DNA of 64,000 nucleotides from BOKV01 sp049289295 (lineage in GTDB: Bacteria; Pseudomonadota; Alphaproteobacteria; Rhizobiales; Rhizobiaceae), in the NCBI GenBank assembly GCA_049289295.1, contig JBATLL010000016.1:1-64000 (forward strand), read 5' to 3'. Below the pieces are notes generated by a model. The model saw nothing but the letters and a program-made list of their open reading frames with translations. It had not been told where the DNA came from and did no database searches. Shown here piece after piece: positions 19,013 to 27,676 of this stretch. The stretch's first letter is position 1. The number at the start of each line of letters is the position of its first letter. The position numbers and the translations under genes are program-made.

Positions 19013-19221
19013 GCAGCTGCCCTGTCTTCGCCGACAACGTCCTGCCCGCTGCTGTGCGAAACCGGTGCCAGTTGCACCAGCCCGCGTTGATGCTCGTGCA
19101 TCATGCCGAACGCCTGATCCCTCAGCAGATCGATGGCAGCTTCCTGGCGAAGGAAAAAGACCAGCGCCACACCGCTGGCGAGCGCTCCGCCCATCACGGC
19201 GAATGTCCAGACCTGATCCAT
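19009..19221 (-). CDS. Small single-pass membrane protein of unknown function
   Basis: A roughly 70-residue protein that opens with a transmembrane segment (MDQVWTFAVMGGALASGVAL) and ends in a soluble tail. The start is uncertain: in-frame alternatives are ATG at 19260 and GTG at 19296. Its TGA lies in the ATGA start of the next gene, so the two are likely translationally coupled. The pair is transcribed away from crcB. Confidence 0.5.
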   Translation of the reverse strand: MDQVWTFAVMGGALASGVALVFFLRQEAAIDLLRDQAFGMMHEHQRGLVQLAPVSHSSGQDVVGEDRAAA

Positions 19222-19329
19222 CACCTTGTGTCCCCGAACCTTGATGCCTCCAGGTGCCATAGGCTTTGACACCAACACGCATTTCGTTTCTAACACGACA
19301 ATATTGATCAGCCGTTACACGTTGGAGCC

Positions 19330-19713
19330 ATGCAACACATTCTGCTTGTGGCGTTGGGAGGCGCGATAGGCGCTTCGATGCGCCACCTCGCCAATCTGGC
19401 CGCCTTGCGGCTCGCCGGTCCGCATTTTCCGTTCGGCACGCTGTTCGTCAACGTCGCCGGTTCCCTCGCCATGGGACTTTTCATTGGCTGGCTTGCGCGT
19501 CGAACCGGCGGCAGTTCGAACGAATTGCGCCTGTTGATCGCCACCGGCTTTCTCGGGGGCTTCACGACATTTTCGGCATTCTCGCTCGACTTTGCCAGCT
19601 TGTGGCAACGCGGCGCGATGATGGAAGCGACGGTCTATGCGCTTGCCAGCGTTCTTCTGTCCATGATCGCCGTGTTCGTCGGGCTATGGCTGTTGCGCGG
19701 AGCACCGGCATGA
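19330..19713 (+). CDS. crcB: Fluoride ion channel/exporter CrcB (Fluc)
   Basis: A 127-residue protein with four transmembrane helices, matching the Fluc family that exports fluoride as an antiparallel dimer. Diagnostic stretches are GGAIGASMRH, FGTLFVNVAGS and GFLGGFTTFSAFS. It heads a five-gene run; its TGA overlaps the rluC start as ATGA. I looked for a fluoride riboswitch in the leader and did not see one. Confidence 0.95.
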   Translation: MQHILLVALGGAIGASMRHLANLAALRLAGPHFPFGTLFVNVAGSLAMGLFIGWLARRTGGSSNELRLLIATGFLGGFTTFSAFSLDFASLWQRGAMMEATVYALASVLLSMIAVFVGLWLLRGAPA

Positions 19714-20723
19714 GCCTTTCGGTTGGCCAGAAAATGGTGGAATCCGACGAATCGGGCATGCGCCTCGACCGCTGGTTCAAGGTCCATTACCCCGGACTTG
19801 GTTTCGGTCAGTTGCAGAAATTGCTGCGCTCCGGCCAGATCAGGGTCGATGGCGGTCGTGTGAAGGCAGAATCGCGCCTTGCTGCCGGTCAGCAGGTGCG
19901 TCTGCCTCCCATGGTTTCCGCACTCCAGGGTGAGGGCGAAAGCACGCTGGCGGCGAGCGGCAAGCCTGTTACCGCCAACACGATGCGTGACCGCAACGAT
20001 GCGGAAGTGCTGACTGCAATGCTGCTGCACGAAGACCTGAAACTCTTCGTCTTCAACAAGCCAGCCGGGCTGGCAGTGCAGGGCGGTTCGGGGATCCATC
20101 GCCACATGGACAAGATGCTCGAAGCCTTCACCAACCAGAAGGGCGAGAAGCCACGCCTCGTGCACCGTATCGACCGGGACACCACTGGTATTCTTGTCGT
20201 CGCCAGATCGAGAAGCGCGGCATCCGAACTGACAAAGTCTTTCCGTGCGCGCGATACCGAAAAGACCTATTGGGCGATCGTGCGCGGTGTGCCGCGAAAG
20301 CGCGAGGGCCGCATTTCGACATGGCTCGTCAAGGAAAAGACCCCTGATGGCGACCGCATGCGCGTGGCCAGGCATGGCGAGGCGGATGCCGATCACGCCG
20401 AAAGCTGGTACCGTGTGATTTCCACCGCGGGCCACAATCTGAGCTGGGTAGAGCTGAAGCCGGTTTCCGGGCGCACACACCAGTTGCGCGTCCACATGGC
20501 CCATCTCGGGCACCCGATTATCGGCGATCCGAAATATTTCAATATCGAGAACTGGGAGTTTCCGGGCGGAATTCAGAAGCGGCTTCACCTTCATGCGCGC
20601 CGCATTCGCATCCCGCACCCATCTGGCGGCATCCTCGATGTGTCCGCACCTCTGCCGCCGCACATGGTGCAGACCTTCAACCTGCTCGGTTTTGACGAGA
20701 GTGAAGCAGGCGAGGAGGATTGA
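19710..20723 (+). CDS. rluC: Ribosomal large subunit pseudouridine synthase, RluC/RluD type
   Basis: A 337-residue RNA modification enzyme: N-terminal S4 RNA-binding domain (RLDRWFKVHYPGLGFGQLQK, residues about 17-36), then the catalytic domain with VHRIDRDTTGILVVA, whose aspartate is the catalytic residue. The ATG at 19710 sits in the crcB stop; an ATG at 19602 in the same frame lies within crcB and is rejected. RluC versus RluD specificity cannot be settled from sequence here. Confidence 0.92.
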   Translation: MSLSVGQKMVESDESGMRLDRWFKVHYPGLGFGQLQKLLRSGQIRVDGGRVKAESRLAAGQQVRLPPMVSALQGEGESTLAASGKPVTANTMRDRNDAEVLTAMLLHEDLKLFVFNKPAGLAVQGGSGIHRHMDKMLEAFTNQKGEKPRLVHRIDRDTTGILVVARSRSAASELTKSFRARDTEKTYWAIVRGVPRKREGRISTWLVKEKTPDGDRMRVARHGEADADHAESWYRVISTAGHNLSWVELKPVSGRTHQLRVHMAHLGHPIIGDPKYFNIENWEFPGGIQKRLHLHARRIRIPHPSGGILDVSAPLPPHMVQTFNLLGFDESEAGEED

Positions 20724-21397
20724 TGCGCCTTGTCCTGTTCGACGTCGACGGTACGCTGATCGACAGTGCTGCGCTCATTCACGCCTGCCTGGCGGAGACC
20801 TTCCGTGAGGCTGGCTATGCCGATCCCGGCCTTGATGGAACGCGTTCCGTAATCGGATTGACACTGGACAGGGCAATTGCCCGCCTGCTTGGGCGTGAAA
20901 TTGATGAAGAAATCCAGTCGCTTACCGCCCGCTACAAGGACCTCTGGCTATATTTTGCATCGAAGCGGGAACTCAAGGCGAAATTCTATCCCGGCATGCT
21001 GGAACTGGTGCGCGAACTGGGTCAGCGCGATGATCTGCTGCTTGGAATGGTAACGGGAAAATCACGCCGTGGCGTGCGCTTCCTCATTGATGAGCATGGC
21101 CTGGAAAAGACTTTCATGACGTGGCGCACGGCAGACGACTGTCCTTCCAAACCCCATCCCGCGATGGTGATGGAATGCTGTGCCGAAGCCGGCATCGTGC
21201 CTGCACGCACACTTGTCATCGGCGATACGAGTTACGACATGCAGATGGCTTCAAGTGCCGGTGCACTCGCGCTGGGTGTGGGTTGGGGCTATCATGCCAG
21301 GGATCAACTGCTGGAAGCCGGCGCGCGGGCAATAGCCGAAACCGCCGATGCCATCGCCAGCCTTCTTGAGGAGATGCTGCCCGTGGCGGCACAGTGA
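20723..21397 (+). CDS. HAD-superfamily hydrolase (phosphoglycolate phosphatase-like)
   Basis: A 224-residue HAD phosphatase. Motif I is LFDVDGTLIDS with the two aspartates, motif II is VTGKS, motif III lies near KPHPAM, and motif IV is IGDTSYDMQMA. The cap domain is the small helical type I. The ATG shares one base with the rluC TGA and has GAGGAGGA before it. The substrate is not determined by the sequence. Confidence 0.88.
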   Translation: MRLVLFDVDGTLIDSAALIHACLAETFREAGYADPGLDGTRSVIGLTLDRAIARLLGREIDEEIQSLTARYKDLWLYFASKRELKAKFYPGMLELVRELGQRDDLLLGMVTGKSRRGVRFLIDEHGLEKTFMTWRTADDCPSKPHPAMVMECCAEAGIVPARTLVIGDTSYDMQMASSAGALALGVGWGYHARDQLLEAGARAIAETADAIASLLEEMLPVAAQ

Positions 21398-21401
21398 CAT
21401 C

Positions 21402-22184
21402 ATGCGCGAATTGCTCGAAAATCTCGACTGGAAGGAAGACCCGGGCGATCCGGTTCTCAAGGCGCAAAAGGCGATGCTCACCCCATTGCCGAAGCGGTTT
21501 TACAAGCAGGCGGAAGCAAAGCCGGCAGATCAGGGTTTTGCAGTCCTGCTCGACGGCAAGCAGGTGCGCACTCCTGGAAGGAAATTGCTGGTCCTGCCAA
21601 CCAGTGCGGCTGCCGAACTTGCTGTCGGAGAATGGCAGGCCCAGGAAACCCAGATCAACCCGCACAAAATGCCGGTGAACCGTATCGTCAACACGGCGCT
21701 CGATGGAATTGCCGAGGACACGCAGGCGGTCGCCGAGGATATTGTCCGTTTCGCTGCCTCCGACCTGCTTTGCTATCGCGCCGACGCACCCCTGGGCCTG
21801 GTCGAAATGCAGGACCAGCACTGGAATCCGGTCATGGATTGGTTCCGCGATGCTGTTGGTGCCAATTTCATGCTGGCCGAAGGCATCAATCACGTGACGC
21901 AGCCTCGAGAGGCAATCGCGCTCTTTTCGTCCCGTCTCAGGGCCTTCACGTCGCCGCTCGATCTGGCCTGCCTGCATGTCATCACCACGCTGACCGGTTC
22001 TGGTCTCCTCGCGCTGGCTTTCGCGGAAGGCGCCCTGGACAGTGAAGCGGTATGGGCAGCCGCGAATGTTGATGAGGACTGGAACGTGGCGCGTTGGGGT
22101 GAGGATGCCGAAGCCGCGGTGCGCCGTGCCATACGCCACGATGAGATGGCTGCTGCAGCATCGCTCTTCAAAGCGCTGCGATGA
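21402..22184 (+). CDS. ATP12-family F1-ATPase assembly chaperone
   Basis: A 260-residue protein of the ATP12 family, the chaperone that binds the F1 alpha subunit during ATP synthase assembly in mitochondria and alphaproteobacteria. Recognisable parts are KRFYKQAE at the N-terminus, the VLLDGKQVRTPGRKLL block and DLLCYRAD. The ATG at 21402 is four bases after the HAD stop. It ends in ATGA overlap with the cyclase gene. Confidence 0.9.
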   Translation: MRELLENLDWKEDPGDPVLKAQKAMLTPLPKRFYKQAEAKPADQGFAVLLDGKQVRTPGRKLLVLPTSAAAELAVGEWQAQETQINPHKMPVNRIVNTALDGIAEDTQAVAEDIVRFAASDLLCYRADAPLGLVEMQDQHWNPVMDWFRDAVGANFMLAEGINHVTQPREAIALFSSRLRAFTSPLDLACLHVITTLTGSGLLALAFAEGALDSEAVWAAANVDEDWNVARWGEDAEAAVRRAIRHDEMAAAASLFKALR

Positions 22185-23239
22185 CATCATCGGGCTTTGA
22201 ACGCGCAAGGCTGGGTGTATGGCTCGCGATCACGCTGGCGGGCGCGGTGATCGGCTATCTCTATATTTCCGTGGCCTATCCTCCCAGTCCCGAGAGTGGC
22301 ACCAGCGCCTGGCTGGGCGTCGTCATCGGCATGTTGATCGGAGCTTCAACTGCAGCCTTTGAACTGTTCTTCGTCTCCCATCCATATTCCGCGATGCGGC
22401 GGTTTTCCTTTATCCCGGCTTTTCTCTTCCGGGTGCTGGCGCAGTTCGCTCTGATTTCCCTGTCAATCGCGCTCGTGCAGATCGCCCATGACTGGATCTG
22501 GAATTCCAGCCTGTTCGATCTGAGCGGGCAGGGGGTAATCGATCACCTGAAGGATGTTTCCTTCTCGCTGGTCGTCAGCGCGGTAGTAGTCTTCTACATG
22601 CAGATGCGCCTTTACCTGGGCGGCACAACGCTCAGCAAGCTGGTCCTGGGCGTCTACAACAATCCCGTCGCGCAGGATCGCATCTTTCTGATCCTCGATA
22701 TCCCCGGCACGACAAGTGCTGCGCAACAGATCGGCGACACACGCTTTCATCGCTACATTTCACAGCTTTTCATCCTGTTCGACCCGGCAATCGTTCGAAA
22801 TGGTGGCGAAATCCACACCTATGTCGGCGATGCCGTGATTGCCGTGTGGCCGCTATCCACCAATCCCAGGCGCAATTCGCGGGTCCTCAAGGCGCTGGCG
22901 CAGGTCCTGCGCACATGCAGGGCCAATGAATCCAGGATCGAGGCGCTTTTTGGGATCAAGCCCGGTGTTCGTGCCGCCATTCATGCCGGCAATGTGGTCG
23001 TGGGCGAGACGGGCTATTCGAAGCGCCAGATCACCTATCTTGGTGACGTGATGAACATCGCCTCGCGCATCGAGAGCAAGACCAAGGAACTTGAACGGCC
23101 GTTTCTCATTTCGCGACCCGCACTCGACGCGATGGAAATGATACCGGATTTCCGAGCCGAACCGGCCGGATTTCACGCCGTCAAGGGCTCGCGCTCGAAG
23201 GTCGAACTATTCGAACTGAAGGCGGAGCCGGCAGTCTGA
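22181..23239 (+). CDS. Membrane-anchored class III nucleotide cyclase
   Basis: A 352-residue protein with about four N-terminal membrane helices (to about residue 145) followed by a class III cyclase catalytic domain. Both metal-binding aspartates are visible (LILDIPG and YVGDAVIAVW), as are the catalytic Asn and Arg (GDVMNIASRIES). The residues normally used for adenine recognition look altered (Thr where Lys is usual, Gln where Asp is usual), so substrate is uncertain. Start overlaps the ATP12 gene as ATGA, so it is coupled to that run. Confidence 0.88.
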   Translation: MTSSGFERARLGVWLAITLAGAVIGYLYISVAYPPSPESGTSAWLGVVIGMLIGASTAAFELFFVSHPYSAMRRFSFIPAFLFRVLAQFALISLSIALVQIAHDWIWNSSLFDLSGQGVIDHLKDVSFSLVVSAVVVFYMQMRLYLGGTTLSKLVLGVYNNPVAQDRIFLILDIPGTTSAAQQIGDTRFHRYISQLFILFDPAIVRNGGEIHTYVGDAVIAVWPLSTNPRRNSRVLKALAQVLRTCRANESRIEALFGIKPGVRAAIHAGNVVVGETGYSKRQITYLGDVMNIASRIESKTKELERPFLISRPALDAMEMIPDFRAEPAGFHAVKGSRSKVELFELKAEPAV

Positions 23240-23260
23240 ACTCTCCCGCGCGCAAACCTG

Positions 23261-23277
23261 TTTACACCTGCTTAACC
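23261..23277 (+). promoter_or_regulatory. Candidate CtrA-like site upstream of the repeat protein
   Basis: TTTA (23261-23264), seven bases, then TTAACC (23272-23277) is one mismatch from the CtrA consensus TTAA-N7-TTAACC. It lies 71 bp before the next start codon. Motif matches alone are weak evidence. Confidence 0.3.
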
Positions 23278-23347
23278 CCATTCCTTCGGCAAATGTCAAA
23301 ACCATTGCGATAGTCTCCCGCGCACGTGGACTGGAAGGGACATTGCC

Positions 23348-24376
23348 ATGACAGGATTGCCGACAAGCGGCGGGAAGCAGGATTTTTCCGGGCTTCTGGA
23401 AAGCGCCGAGCGTATTTCACCCAAGGACGTGCTGTATTTCCGGCGCGAAGTCTTCCGCGACGGTGTCGTCTCGAAGGCCGAAGCCGATGCCATTTTCGCG
23501 ATGGACATGGCCGTATCGCACAAGTGCCAGGAATGGGTCGACTTCTACGTCGAGGCCCTGTCCGAATTTGCCGTCAACCAGGCGGAGCCGCGCGGCTATG
23601 TCAGCGTCGCCAATGCCGAATGGCTGATCGCATCGATCTCCCATGATGGTCACGTCGATTCACTGAGCGAGATTGCCCTGCTTCTGAAGGTCATGAACAA
23701 GGCGAATTCAGCGCCTGAATCGCTGGCAGCCTTCACGCTTCGCGAAATCTCGCGCGCCGCAACCGATGGCGAAGGCCCGCTTGCCGCAGGCCGCAAGCTC
23801 ACCGGGGGCGTCATCGGCGAAGCCGAGGTCGAACTCATCCGCCATGCGCTTTATGCTTTCGGTGGCCAGGCCGGAATCTCGATTTCGCGGGCTGAGGCCG
23901 AAGTGCTGTTCGAGATCAATGACCGCACCATCGAGGCCGAGAACCATCCGGCCTGGAGAGAACTCTTCGTCAAGGCTGTCGCCAACCATCTGATGGCTGC
24001 AGCCACCTGGCGCGCACCTTCGCGCACCGAAGCACTGCGTCGCGAAGAGTGGCTCAAAGAAGAAAAACAGCCCGTCGGCCAGATGCTTCTGGGCGCTGTT
24101 GTCGGGCTTGGCCAGTTGCTTTCCGGATCGCTGCTTGGCGAGATCGAGGACGCCCATGTCCAGATCGAGCGCGCCTGGAAGGAGCGTAACGAAAAGGTGG
24201 AAGTAGCCGAGGCGACTTCAGCCGTGATCGAGGATGATGAAGCGCGCTGGCTCATCGACCTGATATCGCGCGATGCAAAGATGCATGAAAACGAAAAGGC
24301 GCTCCTGCGCTTCATTCGCCAGGAAAGCCCGGATATCCATCCCGATCTCAAACCATGGCTTGAGAAAGTCGCCTGA
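23348..24376 (+). CDS. Conserved protein of unknown function with TerB-like internal repeats
   Basis: A soluble 342-residue, mostly helical protein with no signal peptide. Related segments recur: EWLIASISHDGHVDSLSEIA (about residue 97) resembles ARWLIDLISRDAKMHENEKA (about residue 298), and YFRREVFRDGVVSKAEADAI (about 29) resembles a stretch ending ISISRAEAEVLFEIN (about 178-192). The D-G/E-N-E pattern recalls TerB-type helical domains, which is only a structural guess. A conserved GQMLLGAVVGLGQLLSGSLLG linker (about 244-264) sits between. No known function; alone in its transcription unit with its own terminator. Confidence 0.75.
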   Translation: MTGLPTSGGKQDFSGLLESAERISPKDVLYFRREVFRDGVVSKAEADAIFAMDMAVSHKCQEWVDFYVEALSEFAVNQAEPRGYVSVANAEWLIASISHDGHVDSLSEIALLLKVMNKANSAPESLAAFTLREISRAATDGEGPLAAGRKLTGGVIGEAEVELIRHALYAFGGQAGISISRAEAEVLFEINDRTIEAENHPAWRELFVKAVANHLMAAATWRAPSRTEALRREEWLKEEKQPVGQMLLGAVVGLGQLLSGSLLGEIEDAHVQIERAWKERNEKVEVAEATSAVIEDDEARWLIDLISRDAKMHENEKALLRFIRQESPDIHPDLKPWLEKVA

Positions 24377-24408
24377 AGCGATTCAGAAGATTCAGCTATC
24401 GATGATTT

Positions 24409-24437
24409 CGGCCCGGCGGATCAGCCGGGCCGTTTTC
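24409..24437 (+). terminator. Intrinsic terminator
   Basis: A 9-bp stem (CGGCCCGGC at 24409-24417, GCCGGGCCG at 24424-24432) with a 6-nt loop and TTTT. It ends the repeat-protein gene and abuts the converging lipB stop. The minus strand has no T-run, so it mainly serves the plus strand. Confidence 0.85.
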
Positions 24438-25176
24438 ATTTCACGGAGCCGAAAAACGTGGCGAAGCTGCGTTTGAGCGCGACATCAAGATCGCCCATTG
24501 TCACGGGCAGGCCAAGATCGACAAGGCTCGTCACGCCATGTCCGCTCACTCCGCATGGCACGATACCGTCAAAATGGGCGAGGTCCGGTTCGACATTGAT
24601 CGAAATGCCGTGAAAGGTAACCCAGCGCCGGATGCGGATGCCGATTGCCGCGATCTTGTCTTCACGCTTGGTACCATCGGGCAGGGGGGCTTTTTCCGGC
24701 CTGCGAACCCAGACGCCAACTCGTTCTTCACGCCGCTCGCCGGTAATGTTGAATTCCATCAGCGTCGCGATGATCCAGTCCTCAAGTGCCGCGACATAGG
24801 CACGGACATCCTCGCGCCGACGCTTGAGGTCCAGCAGGACATAGGCCACGCGCTGCCCGGGCCCGTGATAGGTATATTCGCCGCCCCTGCCGCTGGCATG
24901 GACCGGGAAACGGTTGCCATCGATCAGGTCTTCAGCCTGGGCACTGGTTCCTGCCGTGTAGAGCGGCGCATGTTCCACGAGCCACACCAGTTCGCGTGCA
25001 CTGCCCTCGCGAATGGCGGCCACGCGTGCTTCCATGAACGCAACGGCATCTTCATAGGGCGTCAAGCCCGGCTCCACACGCCATTCGACCGCAGCGCTGC
25101 CTGGAGCAGGCATGAGTGTGCCAGACTGCCTGCTTCTTGGCATCGAGTGGACGATTGTGTGGGCCGCCTGCTTCAT
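24436..25176 (-). CDS. lipB: Octanoyltransferase (lipoate biosynthesis)
   Basis: Transfers octanoyl groups from acyl carrier protein to lipoyl domains, the first step of lipoate synthesis. Hallmarks are RGGEYTYHGPGQRVAYVLLD, the lysine region KIAAIGIRIRRWVTFHGISI and the catalytic cysteine in GIVPCGVSGHGVTSL. I place the start at ATG 25176 (246 aa); a TTG at 25212 would add 12 residues. It is convergent with the repeat protein and lies next to tRNA-Leu. Confidence 0.92.
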   Translation of the reverse strand: MKQAAHTIVHSMPRSRQSGTLMPAPGSAAVEWRVEPGLTPYEDAVAFMEARVAAIREGSARELVWLVEHAPLYTAGTSAQAEDLIDGNRFPVHASGRGGEYTYHGPGQRVAYVLLDLKRRREDVRAYVAALEDWIIATLMEFNITGERREERVGVWVRRPEKAPLPDGTKREDKIAAIGIRIRRWVTFHGISINVEPDLAHFDGIVPCGVSGHGVTSLVDLGLPVTMGDLDVALKRSFATFFGSVK

Positions 25177-25257
25177 GATCCAACCATAGCTTGCCGCCTC
25201 GTCACCTGACAACAGGTCTCGCCAGGCGGAAAAAACCGGGTGCCCGGTTCTTTTGCC

Positions 25258-25285
25258 TTGTTTCCCAAACCTTCATTTGCTACAT
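25258..25285 (+). promoter_or_regulatory. Possible promoter of tRNA-Leu
   Basis: TTGTTT (25258-25263) and CTACAT (25280-25285), 16 bp apart, lie about 47 bp before the tRNA. Moderate match to the sigma-70-type consensus of alphaproteobacteria. Confidence 0.35.
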
Positions 25286-25331
25286 GCGCCGCACCGGACA
25301 TGACAGACCCGTTTGCGGGACGGTCCGGCTT

Positions 25332-25418
25332 GCGGTCGTGGCGGAATTGGTAGACGCGCAGCGTTGAGGTCGCTGTCCTTTAACCGGGGTGGAAGTTCGA
25401 GTCTTCTCGACCGCACCA
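25332..25418 (+). tRNA. tRNA-Leu (anticodon GAG)
   Basis: An 87-nt class II tRNA. The acceptor arms GCGGTCG and CGACCGC pair perfectly, followed by discriminator A and encoded CCA. The anticodon stem CAGCG/CGCTG encloses the loop TTGAGGT, giving anticodon GAG, which reads CUC/CUU. The D loop has GGTAGACGCG, a long variable arm follows the anticodon stem, and the T loop is GTTCGAGTC. Stands alone with its own terminator. Confidence 0.97.
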
Positions 25419-25421
25419 TTC

Positions 25422-25454
25422 AAAAAAAACCGGCGGGAAACCGCCGGTTTTTTT
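25422..25454 (+). terminator. Bidirectional intrinsic terminator
   Basis: CCGGCGG (25430-25436) and CCGCCGG (25441-25447) flank a GAAA tetraloop; eight As precede and seven Ts follow. The symmetric A/T runs suit termination of both the tRNA and the converging HerA-like gene that ends at 25458. Confidence 0.93.
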
Positions 25455-25457
25455 GTT

Positions 25458-27467
25458 TCAGCTTTTCGATCTGAATGAATTGATCAGCGTGTTGCCGCCA
25501 CCTGCCGGCCTGGGCGCAGCCGCCCTGTCAGGCCAGGGTCGTGGAGCAAACATCGGTTCGGCCTGGCGCGTTGGCGTGCTTTCGTCCAGCACCGGTGGGC
25601 GCTGGGCAGTGGATGCCGCGCGCTCGCCATGTGAAAAGCCTGCCCCGCCCGGGGTGAAGCCTGTCCCGCCATGTGAAGGTGTCGGGCGTTGACCTGGCGT
25701 GGGCGAGGATGCTTCGCCGCGCTGTGGCGCAGGCCGTTCCAGTGCAGCGAGATCGGAAATGGAACCTTCTTCCTCTTCTCCACGCACCGGTTGCTTGTTG
25801 TCCGCTTCGCGCATGCGCCGAACAACCTGGCCGATATCGATCTGCAGGCCGTTGCGCACCTTTTCCTGCATTTCGTAAATATGGCTACCCGGCAGGAGGT
25901 CCTTGGAAATCGTCTCGAAGGTCAGGCGCATCGGGGTTTTCAGCGCTTCCCCGAAGGCAATGCACTCCCGGTTGGCAATGGACGCAAGGAAGGCGACGGA
26001 ACTCTGCGCACCATTCGTCATTGCCCCGCCGATGATCTTCTGGTCGGCCTGGTTGGCAAGACGCATGGCAAACACGGTGTTGCACTGTGAAAGAATGGTG
26101 GAGTCGAGTTCGCTCGGACGCTGCGTGATGATGCCCAGATAGACACCATATTTGCGGCCTTCCTTGGCGATACGCGCGATCGACTGGCGCGTGGGCCAGA
26201 AACCGGCGTCCGGATCGGCTGGAATGTAACGATGCGCTTCCTCGCACACGACCAGGGTCTGGATACCGCCCTGAGAGGACAGGGCGATGTCGAAGGCGAG
26301 GCGGCACAGGACCGCGCATACCGAGTTGACGACTTCCGACGGCAGGCCGGACATATCCACAACACTGATCTGCTTGTCATTGTGCGGCACACGGAAGATG
26401 TCGGCGATGATTTCCGCCATCCTGTCGCCGCCGGTGTTGGCGGTCGCGAACATGAAGGCAAATCGAGGATCGCGCGAAATCGAGGTCAGCCGATCCTTCA
26501 GTGATTTCAGGATGGGCCGGTCCGCCTTGCCGTCAAGCAGGCCGAGCTTTTCGTCGATGATCTTGAACAGGTCGAGCAGGCGGTATGGAACCGGTGAATC
26601 GGCGGTAAATCCTGTCTTGGCACCACCGCGCCGCACCAGCGACCCCTGGTTGGGATTGTTGCTCTCGGTGTAGCGCTCCTTGGCTTCGGCGACGAGGTCG
26701 CGCAACAATTCCGATTCCGCATCGTTGCCTTTCTGGCCACGAAACACGACTTCGGCGAATTCCTCATACATGAACAGCCAGAACGGCAGCTGCAGGTTGG
26801 ACGAATCCTTTACGACAGACTCGTCCTTGAAAGCCGCGGTGAACTCGTTGTGCGGGTCGATGATGAGGACGCGGATATCCTTGCGCCGTTCGATGATCTT
26901 GCGCAGGATCAGCGATACGGCAGTCGATTTGCCGACGCCGGTCGAGCCGACAACCGAAAAGTGCCGTGAAAGCAGCTTGTCCAGGTCGATCTTGGCTGGA
27001 ATGGAAGTTTCCTGCGTCAGATTGCCGATCAGGATCGTGTTGTCCGACTTGTTTTCGTAGATGGCTTCCAGGTCCTTGGCGCGGATGCGGTGCCCGATCG
27101 CGCCCATTTTCGGATAGTTGGCAATACCGCTGGAGAAACTTGCACTGCCATCGGCCTTCTGCGTGATTTCGCCAACCAGTTCGATATGAACGACAACCCG
27201 GTTCTCGTCGCCTTCAGCCCATTCCGGCGAATGCGATTCCACACGGTAAGTCTGGCCGACAACCCTGTTCTGTCCTTCCCAGATGGAGACGAGCTGTCCG
27301 ACCGCCCAGTAGTTTTCCAGATGGGTCACATTGGGGTCGACCCGGGCCATGAGAACCGCTTCGCGCCCGTCACAATGAATGACATGGCCATGGGTCCGCT
27401 TGCGCTGAGCCAGGTCCGTGTTTTCGTTCACGTCCGATATGGTATGCAATGCCGCTGCTGAATTCAT
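25458..27467 (-). CDS. HerA-like ATPase (HAS barrel plus FtsK/HerA motor)
   Basis: A 669-residue hexameric-type ATPase of the HerA/DUF87 family. An N-terminal beta-barrel region (to about residue 130) is followed by Walker A GSTGVGKSTAV (about 174-184) and Walker B TLVVCEEAH (about 404-412), with the HerA-type IITQRPSELD sensor. The last 110 residues are a Pro/Gly/Arg-rich disordered tail. The start at ATG 27467 replaces an upstream in-frame candidate at 27569 that would add a low-quality N-terminus. HerA relatives act in DNA end processing or translocation; no NurA-like nuclease is adjacent, so the role is open. Confidence 0.85.
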   Translation of the reverse strand: MNSAAALHTISDVNENTDLAQRKRTHGHVIHCDGREAVLMARVDPNVTHLENYWAVGQLVSIWEGQNRVVGQTYRVESHSPEWAEGDENRVVVHIELVGEITQKADGSASFSSGIANYPKMGAIGHRIRAKDLEAIYENKSDNTILIGNLTQETSIPAKIDLDKLLSRHFSVVGSTGVGKSTAVSLILRKIIERRKDIRVLIIDPHNEFTAAFKDESVVKDSSNLQLPFWLFMYEEFAEVVFRGQKGNDAESELLRDLVAEAKERYTESNNPNQGSLVRRGGAKTGFTADSPVPYRLLDLFKIIDEKLGLLDGKADRPILKSLKDRLTSISRDPRFAFMFATANTGGDRMAEIIADIFRVPHNDKQISVVDMSGLPSEVVNSVCAVLCRLAFDIALSSQGGIQTLVVCEEAHRYIPADPDAGFWPTRQSIARIAKEGRKYGVYLGIITQRPSELDSTILSQCNTVFAMRLANQADQKIIGGAMTNGAQSSVAFLASIANRECIAFGEALKTPMRLTFETISKDLLPGSHIYEMQEKVRNGLQIDIGQVVRRMREADNKQPVRGEEEEGSISDLAALERPAPQRGEASSPTPGQRPTPSHGGTGFTPGGAGFSHGERAASTAQRPPVLDESTPTRQAEPMFAPRPWPDRAAAPRPAGGGNTLINSFRSKS

Positions 27468-27676
27468 GTCATGCCCCAGTCCTGCAGCGATTGTAGGGTG
27501 AATTGCCTTAAGTTCAGGTGACGAGACGTGGTAAATCCTTGGTGAGTGTCTACTCGCGGCGAACTGCAAGTTTTTTCCCGGTTGGCCTTTTTAGTGACGT
27601 GAGGTTGGCTTATCTGAGGTCGACACGAATTGACTATCCAATTGCACATTGAGCCTTTTGACAGGGGGACCGGTTG

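Noticed and set aside
19222..19329. Fluoride riboswitch before crcB
   Set aside because: No match to the conserved riboswitch core could be seen in the leader.
24538..25209. 223-codon plus-strand frame opposite lipB
   Set aside because: Shadow; lipB is unambiguous with its catalytic Cys and Lys.
25232..25249. Hairpin AACCGGG-TG-CCCGGTT between lipB and tRNA-Leu
   Set aside because: The loop is too short for a full stem and no gene ends here on the plus strand; probably an incidental palindrome.
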